From positions 1-6,792 of the forward strand of contig CALGAD010000010.1 in the NCBI GenBank assembly GCA_937951955.1: a stretch of DNA of 6,792 nt, read 5' to 3'. Each line of letters starts with the position of its first letter. The stretch's first letter is position 1. This document shows positions 6,120-6,792 of the stretch, piece by piece. This stretch comes from an uncultured Bacillaceae bacterium. Lineage in GTDB: Bacteria > Bacillota > Bacilli > Bacillales > Caldibacillaceae. A program made the translations under genes and the position numbers. The notes under the pieces were generated by a model. The model was not told where the DNA came from and did no database searches. It saw only the letters and a list, made by a program, of their open reading frames with translations.

Positions 6120-6485
6120 CTGAAAAAAGAGGAAGGGTCGGCAACGATTGAATTTTTGGGAATTATTCCGTTAGCAATTTTATTTTTAGTAATTTTAATC
6201 GAATTTGTCGCAGCGATTCATGCGGTTGCTGTTGTGGAGTCAGCAGCCAACGAATATGCCAACGTATATGCAATGACAAAGGATGCTTATGAAGCGAACG
6301 AAGCAGCAAATCATATTTTAAACAGCTCCGGGGATCACATTCAGCCGGGAGCTATATCTGTTACGTCAGGAAAGGAATTTACTGCTACCGTTAATGCAAC
6401 GATAGATTTGATGTTTTTGTCCAATTATTTTCCAAATTTGAAAGTACCATATTCTGCCACAGCTTATGGACGGGTGATTGAATGA
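6120..6485 (+). CDS. tadE: TadE-like minor pseudopilin with in-frame amber upstream of the prepilin motif
   Basis: TadE proteins are minor pseudopilins of Tad pili, processed by the TadV-type prepilin peptidase. The frame here reads LKKEEGSATIEFLGIIPLA from 6120: a short charged leader, the cleavage-site glycine, then SATIE with glutamate at +5, followed by a hydrophobic helix (about 20 residues), an Ala-rich stretch and a beta-rich C-terminal part ending VPYSATAYGRVIE. About 120 residues is normal for TadE-like proteins. The start is a problem. The best RBS and ATG (6099) give MEFIK and then TAG at 6114-6116 before CLKKEEG. The only start after the TAG that keeps the leader is CTG at 6120, a rare start codon without a well-placed RBS; TTG 6156 would delete the processing site. 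So either codon 6 has mutated (for example CAG to TAG) or a CTG start is used. The stop TGA overlaps the next ATG (ATGA at 6482-6485). Confidence 0.75.
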   Translation: MKKEEGSATIEFLGIIPLAILFLVILIEFVAAIHAVAVVESAANEYANVYAMTKDAYEANEAANHILNSSGDHIQPGAISVTSGKEFTATVNATIDLMFLSNYFPNLKVPYSATAYGRVIE

Positions 6486-6792
6486 ACAAATGGTTTGCAA
6501 AAATACGGAAACAAGAGAACGGGAGCATTGCCATATTTGTTGCCGGCTTAATCAGCATAATGATGATATTATTTATACTTGTCCTAAATTTAGGCTCGGT
6601 TTACGCTGTCAAAGAAAAGTCTGCCACTACTGCACAGCAAGCAAGCCTTGCCGCTACCAGCGCTTTTTATGAACGGGTTCAGGAAATCGTATTCAGTTTT
6701 GACCCGTTTTCTTATTTGCCGGAGGAAGTAGAAGATACAACAATATTAGAACCATTTTTCAGTTTGAACTTCAAAATTCAAGAGAGGGCCAA
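6482..6792 (+). CDS. TadG/Tad-like pilus assembly protein, 5' part only (runs off the window)
   Basis: ATG 6482 overlaps the tadE stop as ATGA, which suggests translational coupling; GGGTGAT (6472-6478) just upstream can serve as the RBS. The frame is open for 103 codons to the window edge. It reads MNKWFAKIRKQENGSIAIF, a hydrophobic helix (about residues 15-42: VAGLISIMMILFILVLNLGS), then YAVKEKSATTAQQASLAATS and a charged, aromatic region. The layout of basic start, Gly-Ser-hydrophobic helix, then K-x-x-x-Q-x-A-x-x-AA, is that of the N-terminal Tad domain found in TadG-like putative Flp pilus assembly proteins, anchored in the membrane with the bulk outside. The C-terminal part is not in the window, so total length and any VWA domain are unknown. 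Confidence 0.75.
   Translation, partial: MNKWFAKIRKQENGSIAIFVAGLISIMMILFILVLNLGSVYAVKEKSATTAQQASLAATSAFYERVQEIVFSFDPFSYLPEEVEDTTILEPFFSLNFKIQERA

Noticed and set aside
6156..6485. TTG 6156 as the tadE start
   Set aside because: It would remove the GSATIEF processing site and leave no RBS at a usable distance.

Overview
The window looks like chromosomal DNA of a low-GC Gram-positive, most likely a Bacillaceae relative. The DNA is AT-rich, ribosome binding sites are of the AGAAGGAG/AAGAGGTG type, TTG starts are used, there is a Gram-positive lipoprotein lipobox, and the left-hand flavoprotein resembles Bacillus YtfP. No RNA gene, CRISPR array or insertion sequence was seen.

Layout. Positions 1-1022 (minus strand) hold a broken HI0933/BaiN/YtfP-type flavoprotein gene: about 100 N-terminal codons are missing and there is a one-base frameshift. 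Just beyond its truncated 5' edge lies a plus-strand terminator hairpin (1058-1094), then about 300 bp of AT-rich non-coding DNA ending in a promoter with a perfect dyad between its -35 and -10 (1350-1378). Everything after that is on the plus strand and reads as part of a Tad/Flp-pilus (tight adherence) type locus: a collapsed cpaB remnant (1422-1522), a VWA-domain lipoprotein with an intact MIDAS (1557-2957), a YciC-like polytopic membrane protein (3018-3748), a secreted Trp/Gly/Asn-rich repeat protein with a glycine-zipper-like C-terminal half (3787-5154), a soluble helical protein of unknown function (5183-6007), a strong terminator (6012-6054), a TadE-like pseudopilin (6120-6485) and the start of a TadG/Tad-like protein (6482 to the window end).

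How the genes fit together (inference): CpaB, TadE and TadG-like proteins are structural or assembly parts of Tad pili. The VWA lipoprotein, the membrane protein, the tryptophan-repeat protein and the helical protein sit among them, co-oriented and mostly closely spaced, so they may be accessory surface components of the same machine. No Flp pilin, CpaF ATPase, TadB/TadC or prepilin peptidase is in the window.

The most striking feature is the number of lesions. Five of the eight genes are damaged at the sequence level: truncation plus a homopolymer frameshift (flavoprotein), an internal deletion with frame loss (cpaB), a homopolymer frameshift just after the start (YciC-like), a TGA exactly where a five-residue tryptophan periodicity requires TGG (Trp-repeat protein), and a TAG between the best ATG/RBS and the prepilin motif (TadE). 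Either this is a decaying tad locus, or some of the point lesions are sequencing errors. The cpaB deletion and the flavoprotein truncation cannot be explained as base-calling errors.
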